Below are positions 9,698 to 19,428 of a stretch of 53,709 bases of DNA, in pieces. This DNA is from Propionibacteriaceae bacterium (GTDB taxonomy: Bacteria; Actinomycetota; Actinomycetes; Propionibacteriales; Propionibacteriaceae): positions 1 to 53,709 of the forward strand of contig JAISJO010000034.1 in NCBI GenBank assembly GCA_031261485.1. The letters are read 5' to 3'. Each line of letters starts with the position of its first letter. Positions within the stretch are counted from its first letter, which is position 1. The notes under the pieces were generated by a model. It was not told the DNA's origin. It was given only the letters and a program-made list of their open reading frames with translations, and did not search any database. The position numbers and the translations under genes are program-made.

Positions 9698-12600
9698 CCA
9701 TGCGCTTGCCACAGCCGTGCTCCACGACCCTCATCGAAGCGAGTGCCGGGACAGGGAAAACCCACGCCATCTCCACCCTGGCGGCCCTCTTTGTCGCCGA
9801 AAGAGGAGTCCCCATTTCGCAGGTCGGAGTCGTCACGTTCTCTCGAGCGGCCACCGCGACCCTGAAGTCTCGGGTGCGAACACGCCTTCAGGGGTTTGTC
9901 CACGCCTTGTCGCATCCCCAGGATGAGGACGATGACCTGATTCGCGTCTGGCAACTTCCCGAACGGGACAAGGCTGTGTGGAGAGCCCGACTCGACGATG
10001 CACTCAACGGGTTTGACCACGCGCCCATCCTCACCACCCACGCCTTCTTCGGCACGCTCATCGCCGCTGTGGGGCCACTGGCAGATCATGACCATTCGGA
10101 GCGTATGCTCCCCAACGATGCGGACCTGGTGTATTCGGCCACCTCGGATGTCGTGGCTAGTTCTTGTGGCAGGCAACCCCTCGCGTCTTTCGCTCAGTGC
10201 CTCGAATGGGTCAAGAAGTCCGACTTCGCTCCCGATGCGGCTCTGGTCGCTTCTTCGCCGGACGTGGCCGATTTCGTGCAGACAGCACGAGAGGCCATTG
10301 AGACCCGCAAACGCTGCCACGGCGTGTACACCTTCGATGACATGCTGCTGCGCGCCCAAGAGGCTATGAGCCGACCTGGGGCTGCTGCGCGGGCGAGTGG
10401 GTTGTACCCCGTTCTCCTCATGGACGAGTTCCAAGACACTGACACCCTCCAGTGGGAAGTGGTGCGCGATGGGTTCCTGGGACGCTCCACAGTCGTCCTC
10501 GTCGGAGATCCCAAGCAGTCCATCTATGGCTTCCGGGGAGCGGACTCCCTGTCCTACCGCCAAGGCGCCCAGGCGAGCGACAAACTGAGCCTCCATGTCA
10601 ACTACCGTAGCTCTGAGCACATGGTCCAAGCCGTCTCGCAGGTCTTCGCCGGGCTTGAACTAGGAGTTGGCGTCGATGTTCCTGAAGTGCGTGCCTGCCC
10701 AAGTTCGCCCCGCTTGCTCAGAGGCGACGGCCAAGACGCTGACAAGCCCCTTCGTATCAGGCGCTTGCCTCATGTCGGCTTCGACGAGGCCGGAAAACTC
10801 GTGCTCGACGACCTTGTGGCCGACATTCTCGGCCTGCTCAAGTCAGGCCTGACGTGGATGCCGTCTCCCACTCCAGCAGAGCCTCACCCTGGACGACACC
10901 CGTTCCGTCCCAATGACATCGCCGTGCTCGTGAACTCCAACGAACTGGGCACCGAGGTGCTGCACCGCCTCAGTGCGGCGTCAGTCCCCACTGTGTTTTC
11001 CGGCACCCAGTCAGTCTTCACATCTGAGGCTGGCGACGCCTGGTTGGCTCTCCTCACCGCGCTGGAGTCTGAGCGCGAGGATCGGGCGCGCGCAGCCTGT
11101 CTCACCTCGCTGATCGGGTGGGACGTGTCTCGCCTTGCCAACCCTGACGATACTGCTGACCTCGCCGACATGATGGGCACACTGTCCGAGATCCTCTCCC
11201 ACGCCGGGCCACTGGGCCTGCTGCGGTGGCTGTGCGAAAACGAGAACCTCATGCTCAGACTCGTGGGCAGCGCCGAGCGAGACCTTACTGATCTTCGCCA
11301 CATCGCACAGTTGATGCAGAAAGCATCGTCCACGCCCTCTTACTCCGCATGGTTGAGCGCACAACGCAGTCGCGGTGACGATCAGCCAGAAAACAGTCGT
11401 CGCTTGACCCGCGATGATCGGGCAGTCACAGTCATGACAATCCACAAGGCGAAAGGGCTGCAGTTCCCTGCGGTGTACCTGCCTGACTTGGGTGGACGGG
11501 TCCTCCCCTGGAAGAGGGACGGGCGCACGTGGGGTGAACGCACCGTGAAACCCCTCGTGTTCCATGACCCGGCCCGTTCTGGTCGACGAAGCGTGGACCT
11601 CGGTCCAGTCCTTTCCCGCGAATCCGCAGCCCAGAACAGCGAGGACAGAGCCACCGAAGAACTGCGCAAAGCCTACGTCGCCTTGACGAGAGCGACCGTC
11701 TTGACGACGACCTGGTGGGGACCGCTCCAATTCTCCGAATCCTCGGCACTGACCCGGATACTTCTGGGAAGTCGACCTCGTCCGCCCGCTTCAGTGCCAC
11801 TGCCGACGACACTGGCCCTCGACCGGGACCGTTTCCCAGAAATGGCAGTCGAAAATGTCTCACCGAGACCCGCGTCGACCTACCAAACAGGTGTGACGGC
11901 GCCACAATTCGCACCCTCGCTGCGGGGTTTCAGTCGAGTCGTCGACCAGACATGGAGACGTACGTCTTTCACCGGCCTCACTGCGGGAACGCATGACGCG
12001 ATTGGGTGGGACGAACCCCTCGGCGAGGCCGACGATGTCTCCATGAGCGGCCAAGCTCCAGACTTGTTGCGCCCATCTCCTATGGCTCACCTGCCTGCGG
12101 GAACTGCTTTCGGGTCCTTGGTTCATGCCGTCTTCGAGCACGCTGACCCCGCGGCACCCGACAACGAGCTTAGAGACCTCATCAGGTCCGAGATCGCTCG
12201 TTCCGGAATGACAGGGTTCACCCCTGAGGAACTGGAGGCGGCAATGCGTCCAGGCTTGGCTACTCCACTTGGCCCCATCGCCGACAATATGAGCCTCGCT
12301 CAGATTCCATTGAGTGACCGATTAGCGGAACTGGCCTTCGAATTGCCGCTCGCCAACGATGAGAAAGCGCGGGTATTGTCTGATGTCGGTGCGCTGTGTG
12401 ACAAGTATCTTCCGGCCACCGACCTTCTCCACCCCTATGGCAGACTCCTCGCGGAATTGACCGATGTTCTCCCACTGCGCGGATTCCTCACTGGCTCGAT
12501 CGACGCAGTCCTTCGTGTCTCAGGCCGGTACGTCGTCGTGGATTACAAGACCAACTGGCTCGGAGGACATGACACGGTCTTGCCGCTCGGCAACTACACT

Positions 12601-12870
12601 CCTGGGCGCATGGCCCAGGCGATGATGGATTCCCACTACCCTCTCCAGGCTCTCCTCTACTGCGTCGCGCTCCACCGTTTCCTTCGTTGGCGCCTGAAAG
12701 GCTACGACCCGACGATCCATTTGGGTGGTGCGGCCTACCTCTTTGTGCGAGGCATGGCCGGGCCCGACACGCCCGTTGTGGACGGGACGCCCTGCGGGGT
12801 CTTCCCTTGGCATGTGCCCTCTGGCCTGGTCATCGAGTTGTCCGATCTGCTTTCGGCGGTGGCATCATGA
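9694..12870 (+). CDS. recB: Exodeoxyribonuclease V subunit beta RecB
   Basis: The 3'-5' helicase and nuclease subunit of RecBCD, 1058 residues. Motor motifs: Walker A EASAGTGKTH (about 15-24), Walker B MDEFQDTDTLQWE, III VGDPKQSIYGFRGADS, IV VNYRSSEHM, V TIHKAKGLQFPAVYLP, VI AYVALTRAT. The C-terminal nuclease has GSLVHAVFEH, GSIDAV and the catalytic VVDYKTN (VDYK about residues 949-952). It is somewhat shorter than E. coli RecB (1180). Starts inside the recC stop and ends inside the recD start (both ATGA), so the three subunits should be made in balance. Confidence 0.96.
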   Translation: MTMRLPQPCSTTLIEASAGTGKTHAISTLAALFVAERGVPISQVGVVTFSRAATATLKSRVRTRLQGFVHALSHPQDEDDDLIRVWQLPERDKAVWRARLDDALNGFDHAPILTTHAFFGTLIAAVGPLADHDHSERMLPNDADLVYSATSDVVASSCGRQPLASFAQCLEWVKKSDFAPDAALVASSPDVADFVQTAREAIETRKRCHGVYTFDDMLLRAQEAMSRPGAAARASGLYPVLLMDEFQDTDTLQWEVVRDGFLGRSTVVLVGDPKQSIYGFRGADSLSYRQGAQASDKLSLHVNYRSSEHMVQAVSQVFAGLELGVGVDVPEVRACPSSPRLLRGDGQDADKPLRIRRLPHVGFDEAGKLVLDDLVADILGLLKSGLTWMPSPTPAEPHPGRHPFRPNDIAVLVNSNELGTEVLHRLSAASVPTVFSGTQSVFTSEAGDAWLALLTALESEREDRARAACLTSLIGWDVSRLANPDDTADLADMMGTLSEILSHAGPLGLLRWLCENENLMLRLVGSAERDLTDLRHIAQLMQKASSTPSYSAWLSAQRSRGDDQPENSRRLTRDDRAVTVMTIHKAKGLQFPAVYLPDLGGRVLPWKRDGRTWGERTVKPLVFHDPARSGRRSVDLGPVLSRESAAQNSEDRATEELRKAYVALTRATVLTTTWWGPLQFSESSALTRILLGSRPRPPASVPLPTTLALDRDRFPEMAVENVSPRPASTYQTGVTAPQFAPSLRGFSRVVDQTWRRTSFTGLTAGTHDAIGWDEPLGEADDVSMSGQAPDLLRPSPMAHLPAGTAFGSLVHAVFEHADPAAPDNELRDLIRSEIARSGMTGFTPEELEAAMRPGLATPLGPIADNMSLAQIPLSDRLAELAFELPLANDEKARVLSDVGALCDKYLPATDLLHPYGRLLAELTDVLPLRGFLTGSIDAVLRVSGRYVVVDYKTNWLGGHDTVLPLGNYTPGRMAQAMMDSHYPLQALLYCVALHRFLRWRLKGYDPTIHLGGAAYLFVRGMAGPDTPVVDGTPCGVFPWHVPSGLVIELSDLLSAVAS

Positions 12871-14816
12871 CTGCGCCTGTCCACGATCATGGCCTCATCG
12901 CCCGCCGCCTGGCTGGGCTATACGGAGATTCTTCCCCGGTCATAGAACAGATTCTCACTCTCGTTCTTGCTGCGGGGGATGAAGGGTCGGTGTGCCTCGA
13001 CCTCGACACCCTAGATGCTGCGGACGAGGAGGGTCAGACCGATGTCGACCCGACCCATACCTGTCAGACCCACCCTCAACTCGTCGGCACCGAGCTGACC
13101 GACACCCCACTAGCCGTTCTGGCCACACTCCCCGGTTCGCCGATGGTGACATCTGCTGATTCCCGACATGTGGATCGCCCCTTGGTTCTCGATGGGCGTC
13201 GCGTGTACCTCAACCGCGCTTGGTGTGAAGAAGACGAGGTGGCCCGCCTCCTCCTGGAACATGCCCGGACCCCTGTGCTAGACCACGACATCGCCGTGCC
13301 GACCACCATGCCGAACGGCGAGATTCCCGACCAGCGCAAGAAGGAAGCGGTGAGGGTCGCCTCCGGGTGCACAGTCAGTGTGCTGGCGGGTGGCCCCGGA
13401 ACGGGCAAGACCCTTGCAGTGGCCTACATTCTCGACGCTCTGGCCCGCCATCTCGGTCGCCCCCTGGACGCCATTCTCACCGCACCGACCGGGCGGGCCG
13501 CGACCCGCCTGACCGATGTCGCGGCGACACTTGACCCGGCCATGGTGCGCATCGCAGATTCAGGAACATTGCATAAAGTCTTGGGCATACGAGGGGCGAA
13601 TCCTGAGCACGACGCTGAATCGCCTCTGGCTGCAGACGTGGTTGTTGTGGACGAGGCATCCATGCTGCCTCAGTCATTGTTCCGCCACCTTCTGCGCGCC
13701 CTCGCGCCAAGCACTCGCCTCATCCTTGTGGGCGACCCGGACCAACTAGCCTCCGTCGCGCCGGGCGACATTCTTGCGGACATTGTGCGAGCCTCTGGGT
13801 CGAGCGGAGAGACAGGCACCAATGTGAGCGGCGGCACGACGAGGGAGCCTGGACTCGATCCCGCCGGTGAGCCCGACACAGGCCGAGCCGGCGACATGGC
13901 GCCAAGTCCCAGGGGTGAGCGAGGACCCGACGCGCCACATAGCAGTGGCAATAGTGTGTCATCTCGGACGATAGAAGAAGACGGAAGTGACACCGTCACC
14001 GATGTACGAGGTACCAGCCAGTTCCCGATTGGCGTGACCATTCTCGACCACAACTACCGCTCGAACACTGCTCTCCAGTCCCTTGCGCAGGCCATCCGCA
14101 GCGCGAATCCGGATAGTCTCATGGCTGCTCTGAGGCAGCCAACCCCTTCCATTTCCTGGTTTGACCAGGATGTGTGCGCACCAGGCTTCAGGCCAGACAT
14201 TTCCCTAGGCGTGCTTCTCGACGAAGTGCAGACTTTGGGGCTCCACATGGTGGAAGCGGCAGGCCGGGCGGACGCGAAAGAGGCGTTGCGGCTGTTGGGG
14301 TCCCATCGATTGCTGGCCGCGCCGCGAGAGGGCCCATCGGGGGTCCACTATTGGGCGCAGACAATCCGCTCGGCTGTCCTTGGCCACCGCCACCATCAGG
14401 AAAGATGGCCAGTGGGGCTTCCCCTGCTGGTGACACGCAACAACTCCACGCTAGGACTATTCAATGGGGACTGCGGCGTGATTGTCGCTGGCGCCAGCGG
14501 GCCGATGTTCGCCTGCGGGGACGTCGACAGTCCACGCCTCATTGCCCCTTCCCTCCTGCCCGATACCGAACCGCTCTTCGCATCCACAGTCCACAAGTCG
14601 CAGGGTAGCGAATACGACACCGTGACCCTCATCGTTCCCCACGAAGACCAAGCCCTGCTCACCCGACGCCTGTTCTACACCGCAGTCACTCGCGCCAAGG
14701 AGAACCTGCGCATAGTCGGCACCGAGGCTGCCATTCGTCGAGCTGTCCTCCAGCCCGACACACGCTCTACTGGCCTGGCCGACAAGTTGAGGAGAATGGT
14801 GGCAGACCCTGCCTAG
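12867..14816 (+). CDS. recD: Exodeoxyribonuclease V subunit alpha RecD
   Basis: The 5'-3' helicase subunit of RecBCD, 649 residues. The start is the ATG at 12867 overlapping the recB stop. Motifs: Walker A AGGPGTGKT (about 173-181), Ia APTGRAA, Walker B VVDEASMLP, III LVGDPDQLASVAPGD, IV DHNYRSN, V STVHKSQGSEYDTV, VI YTAVTRAKENL. Between motifs III and IV, about residues 312-385, lies a Gly/Ser/Asp-rich low-complexity insertion absent from E. coli RecD (608 aa). The 3' end overlaps the convergent nudC by 4 nt. Confidence 0.95.
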   Translation: MTAPVHDHGLIARRLAGLYGDSSPVIEQILTLVLAAGDEGSVCLDLDTLDAADEEGQTDVDPTHTCQTHPQLVGTELTDTPLAVLATLPGSPMVTSADSRHVDRPLVLDGRRVYLNRAWCEEDEVARLLLEHARTPVLDHDIAVPTTMPNGEIPDQRKKEAVRVASGCTVSVLAGGPGTGKTLAVAYILDALARHLGRPLDAILTAPTGRAATRLTDVAATLDPAMVRIADSGTLHKVLGIRGANPEHDAESPLAADVVVVDEASMLPQSLFRHLLRALAPSTRLILVGDPDQLASVAPGDILADIVRASGSSGETGTNVSGGTTREPGLDPAGEPDTGRAGDMAPSPRGERGPDAPHSSGNSVSSRTIEEDGSDTVTDVRGTSQFPIGVTILDHNYRSNTALQSLAQAIRSANPDSLMAALRQPTPSISWFDQDVCAPGFRPDISLGVLLDEVQTLGLHMVEAAGRADAKEALRLLGSHRLLAAPREGPSGVHYWAQTIRSAVLGHRHHQERWPVGLPLLVTRNNSTLGLFNGDCGVIVAGASGPMFACGDVDSPRLIAPSLLPDTEPLFASTVHKSQGSEYDTVTLIVPHEDQALLTRRLFYTAVTRAKENLRIVGTEAAIRRAVLQPDTRSTGLADKLRRMVADPA

Positions 14817-15877
14817 CGCCCATCCACGTCGGGGCAGTCCAACCATTGCTGAACAAGCCTTGCGGCAATCGATGCTCTGGGTGGCAGAGTGACTTCCCCG
14901 CGTGCCGCCGCCTCCTGGAGACTCTGACGGGTGTACCACGCTGCATTCGTGATTTCCTCGCCATCGACACGCACCTCGCCCTCGGCGTGCGCCCAGAACC
15001 CCAGCATGAGCGAGCGCGGCATGGGCCACGGTTGCGACCCCGCGTACACAAGGCTGTCCACTTCCAAGCCAACCTCCTCGGCGAGTTCGCGGTGAATGGC
15101 CTGTTCAACAGACTCCCCCGCCTCCACGAACCCGGCGAACAGCGAGCGGCGCGTGTCCTCCCAGCCGACGTGATGTCCCAAGAGCAGGCGATCAGAATCG
15201 TCCTTGATGGCCACGATGACGGCGGGGTCGATACGAGGGAAGTGGCGAGTGTCACACGAATCGCACTGCCGCGACCTCCCCCAGTCCACCGCCCGCGTGG
15301 CCTTTCCGCAGATAGAGCAGAACTGGTGAGAACTGTGGTAACCCGCCAAGGCCGCCGCACGCATGAGCAACCCAGTGTCCACATCGCCAACAAGCGCCAA
15401 TGCTGACCTCAGCGACACCAACTCCTCGTCCTCGTGGTGCTCCCCAGCACTCACAACCGCTGAATCGGCGCCACCTCCCAAGCCTCCTTGTTCCATGCCG
15501 GACTGGGCGACAGTCTCGACCGCCAAGCCACTTGTTGCGAGGCTCGGGTTCTCGTCGAGTAGGCGCGCAAAGACGGGGACGCCGTCCACCATTCCCAAGA
15601 GAACTTCCGTTTGTGTGTCCTGTACAGGCAAGGCAATCCGTTGGCACGCGAAGGCCGACCTGATGCCGACCACAGAATCCGCCTCACCGCCACGAGCAGA
15701 CTCACCAGCCTTGGCGCCCTGCGACTCTGCGGCCCGCACGGCGCTCAGCGACCCTCTGTGACCTGAAGCGGAATCCATCACGACGCTTCCCGACGCGCTG
15801 ACCAGCATGAGGTATGCCTCATCTGAGGAAGGGACACCCCCAATATCGAGCAAACCGGCCGATTCCCATACGTTCAC
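14813..15877 (-). CDS. nudC: NADH pyrophosphatase / NAD-cap hydrolase NudC
   Basis: A Nudix enzyme that hydrolyses NAD(H) to NMN(H) and AMP and can remove NAD caps from RNA. A 354-residue protein with a divergent N-terminal domain, a zinc ribbon (FCSICG and CDSCD, about residues 181-205), and the Nudix box beginning GFVEAGESVEQA and ending RELAEEVGLE. The NudC-specific SQPWPMPRS motif follows the box. The start is a GTG at 15877 without an obvious ribosome site, so the N-terminus is uncertain. It lies 41 nt downstream of adnB on the same strand, as near mycobacterial adnAB. Confidence 0.95.
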   Translation of the reverse strand: MNVWESAGLLDIGGVPSSDEAYLMLVSASGSVVMDSASGHRGSLSAVRAAESQGAKAGESARGGEADSVVGIRSAFACQRIALPVQDTQTEVLLGMVDGVPVFARLLDENPSLATSGLAVETVAQSGMEQGGLGGGADSAVVSAGEHHEDEELVSLRSALALVGDVDTGLLMRAAALAGYHSSHQFCSICGKATRAVDWGRSRQCDSCDTRHFPRIDPAVIVAIKDDSDRLLLGHHVGWEDTRRSLFAGFVEAGESVEQAIHRELAEEVGLEVDSLVYAGSQPWPMPRSLMLGFWAHAEGEVRVDGEEITNAAWYTRQSLQEAAARGEVTLPPRASIAARLVQQWLDCPDVDGR

Positions 15878-15918
15878 TGAGCCAGTTTAGCCATGCTGCT
15901 CACACGAAACCTGCTCTT

Positions 15919-18900
15919 TCACCGAGGAGTCTCTCCGCTGCTCGGTCCTGGCAAGTGCAGCCGAGACACAAGTCTGACAACCTCATCGGGCGAACCTATG
16001 TGTACTTCTTCCCACTCGCCAGTCGCCACGTGGAAGAACCCTGCCGCCATTCGTGACATCGGCACGTCCAACTCACGCGCCAGCCCGTGAGCGTACAGTC
16101 CCAGTTGACCAGGATCCGAACCACGCCGACCTGTTTTCCAGTCTACGATCAACCAGTCTTTACCCTCCGGCACCAAGTCGGGATTGTCTCCCGCCCAGAA
16201 CACCGCATCAATCCTTCCCGAAATGACACGACCGGCAATCGAGTCATGTACCTCCCTTTCCACCCAACGCGCACTGGCCGATGCGAACCGACTGGCGAGG
16301 AAGGTGTCTTTCAGCGCGCCCAATCCAGGCGGATCTGCCACCGTGTCCTCCTCGTCCAGAAGTGACGCATGCCCGAAATGGCGCTCTGCCCAGGCATGAA
16401 AGGCCGACCCTAGGACTGCTTCGCCTTTGGGTGCCGGTGGCATGGGGCGTGCCATGTCGCGGGCCATCGACTCCGAACGGTCACCGAACGCCAGGACAAA
16501 GGACGCAGACAGAGGCGTCGGCAAAGACACCTCCACGTTGCGTTCCCTTGTCGCCTCGTTCTCCATTGTCTCAATCGCCGTATCCCAACCCGCGATAATG
16601 GCGAGGTCCTCAGCATCGGCATACGCCAGCACATCCTGGGACTCAACACCGGCATCGAGGTGAGAACTCCTCTCCACTCGATGCCTACTCGACTTCTCCC
16701 TCAGACAGTCGCGCACATCGCCAGCCAGGTTTGCCTGGGTGTCGTCAGGCTCATCAGGCCACTGACCATGGCCGTCGCCCACGGCCAGGGGATTGGGTCC
16801 CTTCTCCCTCCCCCGTGTCGCCTCCGCATCAATCAGGAGATGGATGTACGCCCCTTCGCAGACCAACTCCCCTTCCATCGTCGATGCATCCACGGCGGGC
16901 AAGGTCTTGGCCACTTCCGCGACTTGCTGGAAGTATTCGGAAGGGTCACGTGGTTCTTTGAGATGCGCAGCTCCCCACACGTGACAGGTCGCGACTAGTC
17001 GCCTCTTCGGGCGCGTCACCGCCACATAGGCCAAACGGTCTTCCGAGGCTCTCACGTCGTTTCTCAGGTCGTCCTCATAGTGAATACATGCGTTGTGCGG
17101 TTTGGTCCCCCACAGATTGTCATAATCGGCGAGCCTCGGTAAAGAGGCCCTGTCAGAGCGAATATCCGTGGGTAAGACCGATGCCTGGGTCAGAGGATTG
17201 TCCTTCAGCGTGGTGGACGGAAACACCTTGTCACACAGGGCCGGCAGATAGACCTCGTCCCAGTCCAGACCTTTGGCCGAATGCACCGTGGAGATGACCA
17301 CAGCATTCGCTCCTGTGTCGGGAGGCTGCTCCAATCCCTCGCCATAGGCCTCATCAGCGCCCAGGTAGGCGAGCAACCCAGTCAGCGACGAATCGTGTTC
17401 CGCGCAATACTCGGTGACGAGAGACACGAAATGACGCACATGCCGCGTGGCCATCTCGGACTCGAACTGCGCCTGCGCCATGATTCCGCACCTGTCCAGG
17501 ATTGCCATCAGGACCGCCACCGCGTCGTCACCGAGGCGGCTCAAGACACGGAGATCCTCGCCGAGTCTGAGTAAGGCGCGCCGACCAGTCGGGGTGTACC
17601 TCCGCTGTCTCACGCCCGCCTCATCAAGCACAGCGTCGATGAGACGCACAGGGTCCTGATCCGCGAGTCTCGGCTCCTCATCCGTGCTGAGGCTGACGAT
17701 CAACTGGCTCGACACACCCTGGTCTCGCGCATCCGCAGTCCCGCGCTCGTTCGCACCAGCACCGCCAAGCCTCTCATCAGCCCCAAGACCCCCACGCGCC
17801 CGAACCAGGTCCTTCGCATGTCGACCCAAGACCTCCAGGTCCTTGCGCCCAAGCAAGAATCGCGGCCCTGACAGTATCTCCAGCATTTCCGGATTGGCGT
17901 CAGGGTCGGTCAACACTTTCATCATGGCCGTTATCTGAGACACCAATGGAATGGTCATCAGCCCGGCGAGCCCCTGGACTGACACGGGGATTCCGAGGTC
18001 ATCAAGTGTTTGTCGCAGCTCACTGATCTCGGCGCGGCGACGTACCAAGATAGCGAAATCGCCATAATCCACATAGGCCGATCCATCTTCTCGGGTCTTG
18101 ACATGCCCCTCGTGGGCGGTCTTTTCGATGTCCGCAGCGATCCAAGCGGCTTCCTGCGGCCACGTCTGGAACTGCCTCGCCTCGACTCGCGCGGCTTTGT
18201 CTGTGGCCGCTTCCAGTTCTCGGGCGACGAGCGGCGTCAGACGGTTGATCTTTCTGCGTGTGTGCGGCGAATCCTGGGCGGCCAGATAAGCCTGTGGCAT
18301 GAGTCGGGTCACTGCGTTGGCGGCGTCGAGAATCACTTGTCCGCTGCGTCGGTTCCGCACCAGCGTGTACTCTTCGGCTTGGCCAAAGAAGTCCGCGAAG
18401 CCCGCCAGGGTGTCATCGCCAGCTCCCCGCCATCCGTAAATTGCCTGCAGAGGGTCACCCACCGCTGTCACTGGGAAGGCAGAGAGGCCTGTTGTCGGCA
18501 CCAAAGTAACTGATGTCCCCGGTTCCGCACCCGCCTCGCCAGAAGACTGGGGCTGCTCTCCTTGTCGAGAGAAGAGGGCGCTCAGAAAGCGAGCTTGAGC
18601 AACCGATGTGTCCTGGTATTCATCGAGAAGGACGACCCGATAGCGCCCCCTCAGCGTCTCGGGGACCCGTGGCTCCTTCTCTGCGAGTTCGACGGCTTGG
18701 GCCATTCGGTCGGCGAATGTGGCAATTCCTTGGACTACCTTGGCCTCGCGGAACCAGTCCACCAGTCGCAGGTATTCCAGCCGTCTTTCGCAGACCTGCC
18801 TCACTGCGGACACTTTGGCATACTCCTGGCCTTTCGTCCTCCCCGCAGTGTCCACTTTCTGGAGAAAGACGTGAGTTCGCGCCACCACTTCATCGACCGA

Positions 18901-19428
18901 CAGAAGATGGGATTGGAGATGGCTGTCCAGACTGACTACTCCCTTCACCACCTCACCCCACGATTCCAGGCTGAGCAAGGGAAAGTCGCCCTCGGCCTGT
19001 CGGACCACGCGGTCAGCGACCATGTAGGGCTCCACTGAGTCAACCAGCCTGACACTGGGGTCCATCCCCCGCAGGACCGAGAACTCTTCGACGACATCGG
19101 ACGCGAAAGAGTCGTACGTTGCCGCGAGGCCATCCCATGTGAACCCGGCAGCTTCCAGGGCTTGGGCGATATCCTCGCCCAGTTCCTGAGCCGCTTTTCG
19201 GGTAAAGGTCAGGGCGAGGACTTGGTCCGGTCTCACCTGTCCAGTACCCACCAACCATACGACTCGCCCGGCCATCACCGTGGTCTTTCCTGTGCCCGCA
19301 CCAGCATTGATGACCTGGGGCAACAGCGGGGCCCGAAGGGCCTCGGCTTGCTCTTTCTCGAAAGCGAAGCCAGGCACTGCGAGGGCCCGAGCCATCGCCT
19401 TCTCGACATCTCCAATTCCCGTCATCAC
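15919..19428 (-). CDS. adnB: AdnB-type ATP-dependent helicase-nuclease subunit
   Basis: The lead-motor subunit of the AdnAB double-strand-break resection machine, 1169 residues (mycobacterial AdnB about 1095). The UvrD-like motor is intact: Walker A AGAGTGKTT (about 42-50), Walker B LLDEYQDTS, III VGDPLQAIYGWRGAGDD, V STVHSAKGLDWDEV, VI YVAVTRPKRRL. The C-terminal RecB-type nuclease shows GSAFHAWAERHFG, SGRIDAVFW and IVDWKTGRR (about residue 1095). The frame is open to 19626, but a GTG at 19428 is chosen because AAGGAGG (19437-19443) lies 8 nt upstream and the start then overlaps the adnA stop as GTGA; an adjacent ATG at 19425 is the alternative. Two Gly/Ala/Asp-rich linkers, near residues 535-560 and 890-935, look like lineage-specific insertions. 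Confidence 0.92.
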   Translation of the reverse strand: MMTGIGDVEKAMARALAVPGFAFEKEQAEALRAPLLPQVINAGAGTGKTTVMAGRVVWLVGTGQVRPDQVLALTFTRKAAQELGEDIAQALEAAGFTWDGLAATYDSFASDVVEEFSVLRGMDPSVRLVDSVEPYMVADRVVRQAEGDFPLLSLESWGEVVKGVVSLDSHLQSHLLSVDEVVARTHVFLQKVDTAGRTKGQEYAKVSAVRQVCERRLEYLRLVDWFREAKVVQGIATFADRMAQAVELAEKEPRVPETLRGRYRVVLLDEYQDTSVAQARFLSALFSRQGEQPQSSGEAGAEPGTSVTLVPTTGLSAFPVTAVGDPLQAIYGWRGAGDDTLAGFADFFGQAEEYTLVRNRRSGQVILDAANAVTRLMPQAYLAAQDSPHTRRKINRLTPLVARELEAATDKAARVEARQFQTWPQEAAWIAADIEKTAHEGHVKTREDGSAYVDYGDFAILVRRRAEISELRQTLDDLGIPVSVQGLAGLMTIPLVSQITAMMKVLTDPDANPEMLEILSGPRFLLGRKDLEVLGRHAKDLVRARGGLGADERLGGAGANERGTADARDQGVSSQLIVSLSTDEEPRLADQDPVRLIDAVLDEAGVRQRRYTPTGRRALLRLGEDLRVLSRLGDDAVAVLMAILDRCGIMAQAQFESEMATRHVRHFVSLVTEYCAEHDSSLTGLLAYLGADEAYGEGLEQPPDTGANAVVISTVHSAKGLDWDEVYLPALCDKVFPSTTLKDNPLTQASVLPTDIRSDRASLPRLADYDNLWGTKPHNACIHYEDDLRNDVRASEDRLAYVAVTRPKRRLVATCHVWGAAHLKEPRDPSEYFQQVAEVAKTLPAVDASTMEGELVCEGAYIHLLIDAEATRGREKGPNPLAVGDGHGQWPDEPDDTQANLAGDVRDCLREKSSRHRVERSSHLDAGVESQDVLAYADAEDLAIIAGWDTAIETMENEATRERNVEVSLPTPLSASFVLAFGDRSESMARDMARPMPPAPKGEAVLGSAFHAWAERHFGHASLLDEEDTVADPPGLGALKDTFLASRFASASARWVEREVHDSIAGRVISGRIDAVFWAGDNPDLVPEGKDWLIVDWKTGRRGSDPGQLGLYAHGLARELDVPMSRMAAGFFHVATGEWEEVHIGSPDEVVRLVSRLHLPGPSSGETPR

